In this document: positions 34,637 through 37,407 of the stretch, one piece after another
Position numbering within the stretch: position 1 is the stretch's first letter
How the letters are laid out: every line of letters starts with the position of its first letter
Notes under the pieces: generated by a model
The model's input: the letters and a program-made list of their open reading frames with translations, nothing else
Databases searched by the model: none
What the model was told of the DNA's origin: nothing
Assembly: GCF_015207455.1 (NCBI RefSeq)
Contig: NZ_JADEWV010000047.1
Location: forward strand, 1-37,407
Direction: 5' to 3'
DNA: 37,407 bases
DNA from: Microcoleus sp. LEGE 07076
Lineage (GTDB): Bacteria > Cyanobacteriota > Cyanobacteriia > Cyanobacteriales > Microcoleaceae
Made by a program: the position numbers and the translations under genes

Positions 34637-35235
34637 ATTTGACCGATCGATTTTCGCCTCAATTTTTGTAATAAATCAACCACTGTGCTGTGGGAGGGCG
34701 CGACGGCGATGCATAACTTTGCTTTTTGGCACTACTTTATCATAAAAAAATCTGGCTACCAAACTTTGTGGCACACAAATCCGACAATTTGAGATTTGAG
34801 ATTTGATATCTTAAATTGGGGCATGAGTTACTGCATAAGGATCATTTTTTTGAAAGAGGGCCCGACGCACCAACCCGGTTTGTTAACAAGGTCATTGGGC
34901 GATTTTAGCAGACTCAGACTGTCTCAGAGACGCGAGCGCGCGAAAAATCCGGTTTTCTGCATCAATATATCAAGGTAGCAGCAAAGATTTTGTAAGGAAC
35001 CGGGTCTTGAATACCTGAGTCCGGTAATAACCACAAACCTAGTTTAAAGGTGAACAGCGCGTCCGCCATTGGAGCCGCAGGCGGTGGCTATTTCAGATTT
35101 AGTCTGGGAGGCACCCGTAGCCAGAAACCGGGTTTTTTAGGAAAATACTTTGCACAGAACCAGAGATTCTCTAAACAAGCTGGTTTCGAGGAGTGTGATT
35201 CGTAAGTCCCGAAATTCGGGTTTTTGGTGAATCAA
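34637..35235. other. Repeat-rich gap with AACCGGGTT-type motifs
   Basis: No gene found; the 60-codon frame at 34796-34978 has no start signal. Palindrome-derived motifs recur: AACCCGGTT (34872-34880), AAAATCCGGTTTT (34943-34955), AACCGGGT (34998-35005) and AGAAACCGGGTTTTTTAGG (35123-35141). CCCGAA-A-TTCGGG followed by TTTTT (35208-35225) would act as a plus-strand terminator. A GAGATTTGAGATTTG stretch sits at about 34790-34805, like that at 1009-1024. Confidence 0.55.
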
Positions 35236-35270
35236 GCCCTAGATTCAGGTAGAAATAGCGAATCTAGGGC
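35236..35270 (-). terminator. Stem-loop after the second amt gene
   Basis: GCCCTAGATTC (35236-35246) and GAATCTAGGGC (35260-35270) pair perfectly (11 bp, 13-base loop), starting 42 bases after the amt stop on the minus strand. The downstream bases are only moderately T-rich, so termination may be partial. Confidence 0.5.
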
Positions 35271-35311
35271 CTGAAAGCTGCAGTGGTAGATCGCACCCTC
35301 TCAAGTTTGGT

Positions 35312-36922
35312 CTAAAGTTTAGTAGTCCTGCTGCCAGAGCCTCCAGCATAACTGCCGTAGCCGGCCTCACTTCTGTTTTCCAAGCTACTTTCCTTGACAA
35401 AACCCGTGTAAGCTTCCATCCCGTGTTCGCCGATATCCAAACCTTCAGCTTCCTCTACAGGAGAAACGCGGATACCCAGCAAAGACTTGAGTGCGATCCA
35501 AAAAATCGAACTCAGCAACACGGTCATTCCGCCTACAGAGAGCACGCCCACCAACTGCGCCCAGAGTTGACCGAAACCTCCGCCCAAAAGCAATCCGGCT
35601 GTCGGGCCTGCGGTATAAAGGCCAGTTGTCAGGCCGTCAGCAAATAAGCCAACTGCCAGAGTTCCCCAGATGCCGCAGACTAAGTGAACTGAAGTTGCGC
35701 CTACAGGGTCGTCAATTTTCAAGTTGTCGAAGAAAGTTACGGAGAAAACTACCAGGATGCCGGCGATCGTGCCAATAATGGCAGAGTTGGGCACATTGAT
35801 CCAAGCGCAGCCCGCTGTGATCGCGACTAAGCCGGCGAGGATGCCGTTGATAATCATCGAAAGGTCGGGTTTGCCCAGGTAAAGCCAAGCGGTAATCGTG
35901 GCAGCAACTCCTCCGAAGGCGCCGGCGGTGTTGGTGGTGATCGCAATATGGGCGATCGCATTTGGATCGAGTGCCATTGTCGAACCGGGATTGAACCCGA
36001 ACCAACCCAACCACAGAATCAAACAGCCCAGGGTAGCAATGCTCATGTTGTGTCCCGGCATCGCCACAGTATCGCCATCGCGGTACTTGCCCAGCCGCGG
36101 CCCCAAAAATGCCGCTCCCATCAAAGCCGCCCAACCGCCTACGGAGTGAACCACTGTCGAACCGGCAAAATCCCAGAATCCGGCATTTGCCAGCCAGCCG
36201 CCGCCCCAAATCCAGTGTCCGGTAATCGGGTAAGCAATGCCTACTAACAGCAAGCAGAAAATTAAGAATTCCAGGAATTTAATGCGCTCGGCAACGGCCC
36301 CAGAAACGATCGTGGCAGCAGTTCCGGCAAAAACTAATTGGAAAAAGAATTTAGCGTTGAGGGGTATTCCCGTCCAGTTTAATGCGCTGAAGATGCCTTG
36401 ATAAGCGTCTCCTGTGGCGGGGCTGTTGTCAGCTACATTCCAGAGGAAAAATCCGCCGCTGCTGCCGATAAAACCGTTGCCGTTGCTGAACATTAACGCA
36501 AAACCGATCGCCCAATAGGCGATCGTTGACAGCGCAAACACAATCAAGTTTTTGGACAGCACGTTAACTGCATTTTTCTGACGGCAAAAACCGGTTTCCA
36601 GCATCCCGAAACCCGCGTTCATAAAGAACACTAACATTCCGGCCACCATCACCCACATGGTATCCATGCCCACTTTGAGGCTGGCCAATTGTTCTTCAGT
36701 GCTGGGCGCAGGAGGTGTTTGGGCTACCGCTGCATATCCCCAAAGCGAGAATACGAGCGCAGCTAGGGGTATGCAGGCTTGCCAACTCGGGCTCAGGCGG
36801 GCGATCGCCCTTTGCAATTTCTGGAACCAGTTAACTTTCCTAAAAGATTTAGCTGCTAGTAAATCTAAAGACTCCCGCCTGACTTGTTTCGATTTTTTTT
36901 TCCCGACAGTCATTTTAACCAT
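35312..36922 (-). CDS. amt: Ammonium transporter, Amt family (2)
   Basis: A 536-aa membrane transporter for ammonium. The start at 36922 is chosen because AAAGAGGG lies 5 bases before the ATG of [10 protein letters not shown]; the longest frame starts 11 codons earlier. It has an unusually long basic head and a signal-like helix ([20 protein letters not shown], to residue 68), then 11 membrane segments. The twin histidines are His259 ([10 protein letters not shown]) and His413 (TSVHLVCG). The C-terminal [16 protein letters not shown] tail matches the other copy and is the PII-contact region in relatives. It lies 67 bp after purE in the same direction, so read-through from purE is possible; no NtcA-type site is seen in that gap. 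Confidence 0.92.
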   Translation of the reverse strand: MVKMTVGKKKSKQVRRESLDLLAAKSFRKVNWFQKLQRAIARLSPSWQACIPLAALVFSLWGYAAVAQTPPAPSTEEQLASLKVGMDTMWVMVAGMLVFFMNAGFGMLETGFCRQKNAVNVLSKNLIVFALSTIAYWAIGFALMFSNGNGFIGSSGGFFLWNVADNSPATGDAYQGIFSALNWTGIPLNAKFFFQLVFAGTAATIVSGAVAERIKFLEFLIFCLLLVGIAYPITGHWIWGGGWLANAGFWDFAGSTVVHSVGGWAALMGAAFLGPRLGKYRDGDTVAMPGHNMSIATLGCLILWLGWFGFNPGSTMALDPNAIAHIAITTNTAGAFGGVAATITAWLYLGKPDLSMIINGILAGLVAITAGCAWINVPNSAIIGTIAGILVVFSVTFFDNLKIDDPVGATSVHLVCGIWGTLAVGLFADGLTTGLYTAGPTAGLLLGGGFGQLWAQLVGVLSVGGMTVLLSSIFWIALKSLLGIRVSPVEEAEGLDIGEHGMEAYTGFVKESSLENRSEAGYGSYAGGSGSRTTKL

Positions 36923-36989
36923 TTTCGCCCTCTTTACAACTAATCCGATCGGCAAAAAACCGAAAACTTTTCAATTCTACTACAGAAGT

Positions 36990-37407
36990 TTAACGATTAT
37001 TGTTCAGATTGACATAGTTATGATACCCTAGCTTTTCTAGCTGATTTTGTTTTTTCATTACAGATTCGGACAGACTTTTGCGGTAGTGCAGGATTCGATC
37101 TAGCAATTCGGGCTGGGAAACTGCTAATATTTGAACTGCCAGCAAGCCCGCATTTTTAGCATTGCCGATCGCCACTGTTGCCACGGGTATGCCCGCTGGC
37201 ATTTGGACGATCGAGTACAGCGAATCCACCCCTTGCAGGTGGCGGCTCGGTACCGGCACGCCAATTACTGGCAACGGCGTTAAAGATGCTACCATGCCTG
37301 GGAGGTGAGCCGCTCCCCCAGCACCTGCGATAATGACTTTCAAGCCCCGCTGGTGGGCGGTTTGGGCGTACTCTACCATGAGTTCGGGGGTGCGGTGGGC
37401 GGAGACG
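36990..37407 (-). CDS. purE: N5-CAIR mutase, 5' end beyond the window
   Basis: The 3' part (139 codons visible) of the purine enzyme that converts N5-carboxyaminoimidazole ribonucleotide to carboxyaminoimidazole ribonucleotide. Motifs are [14 protein letters not shown] at the right edge, [18 protein letters not shown], and [20 protein letters not shown] and [20 protein letters not shown], the substrate-binding blocks of PurE. The frame is open through the right edge of the window, so the start is missing. The C-terminal tail ([20 protein letters not shown]) is a little longer than in many bacteria. It precedes the second amt gene by 67 bp. Confidence 0.93.
   Translation of the reverse strand, partial: VSAHRTPELMVEYAQTAHQRGLKVIIAGAGGAAHLPGMVASLTPLPVIGVPVPSRHLQGVDSLYSIVQMPAGIPVATVAIGNAKNAGLLAVQILAVSQPELLDRILHYRKSLSESVMKKQNQLEKLGYHNYVNLNNNR

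Overview
The window is chromosomal DNA from a cyanobacterium, most likely a filamentous non-heterocystous (Oscillatoriales-type) one. The evidence is frequent GCGATCGC (HIP1-type) octamers, a plant/cyanobacterial-type IspH, two Amt ammonium transporters, a PilH-like response regulator, short heptamer repeat arrays and many small palindromic repeats. The genus is inferred only.

Layout. (1) 1-5815: a probably decayed PPC-domain protein, an aspartate ammonia-lyase/fumarase-family enzyme whose stop codon lies in a small inverted-repeat element, a conserved small protein, a DUF362 protein whose start abuts a heptamer array, then about 1.5 kb of AT-rich DNA without a gene. (2) 5816-8235: a family 4 glycosyltransferase, a large palindrome, a frameshifted TnpB relic and an orphan coding remnant. 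(3) 8236-23845, almost all on the minus strand: a Wzx/Wzy polysaccharide locus with a WecG-type transferase, a CDP-paratose-2-epimerase-like enzyme, several GT-A and GT-B glycosyltransferases, one plus-strand FkbM methyltransferase, two tandem paralogous flippases and a Wzy/O-antigen-ligase-like protein. (4) 24248-28211, plus strand: a Wza-type export protein and a Wzc-type co-polymerase/tyrosine kinase, diverging from the sugar genes, followed by a PilH-like receiver (28525-28890). (5) 28953-37407, minus strand: a coiled-coil protein, ispH, a truncated GxxExxY relic, two amt genes separated by an SGNH hydrolase, and a purE cut by the right edge.

How it fits together. The glycosyltransferases, epimerase and methyltransferase would build and decorate a lipid-linked repeat unit. 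The flippases would carry it across the inner membrane, the Wzy-like protein would polymerise it, and Wza plus Wzc would export it and control its length. No initiating phosphoglycosyltransferase is visible, so that step must be encoded elsewhere. The chemical structure of the polymer cannot be read from the sequence.

The most striking structure is a pair of inverted repeats (16005-16105 and 20632-20711) that are identical apart from three extra heptamer units in the first. They bracket three putative transferases plus one of the two flippases, which looks like an inserted or invertible sugar cassette. A second scar is a copy of the 3' end of the epimerase gene lying in front of the WecG-type gene. 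I found no RNA genes, CRISPR arrays or intact insertion sequence. All homology statements are from reading motifs by eye; no search was run.
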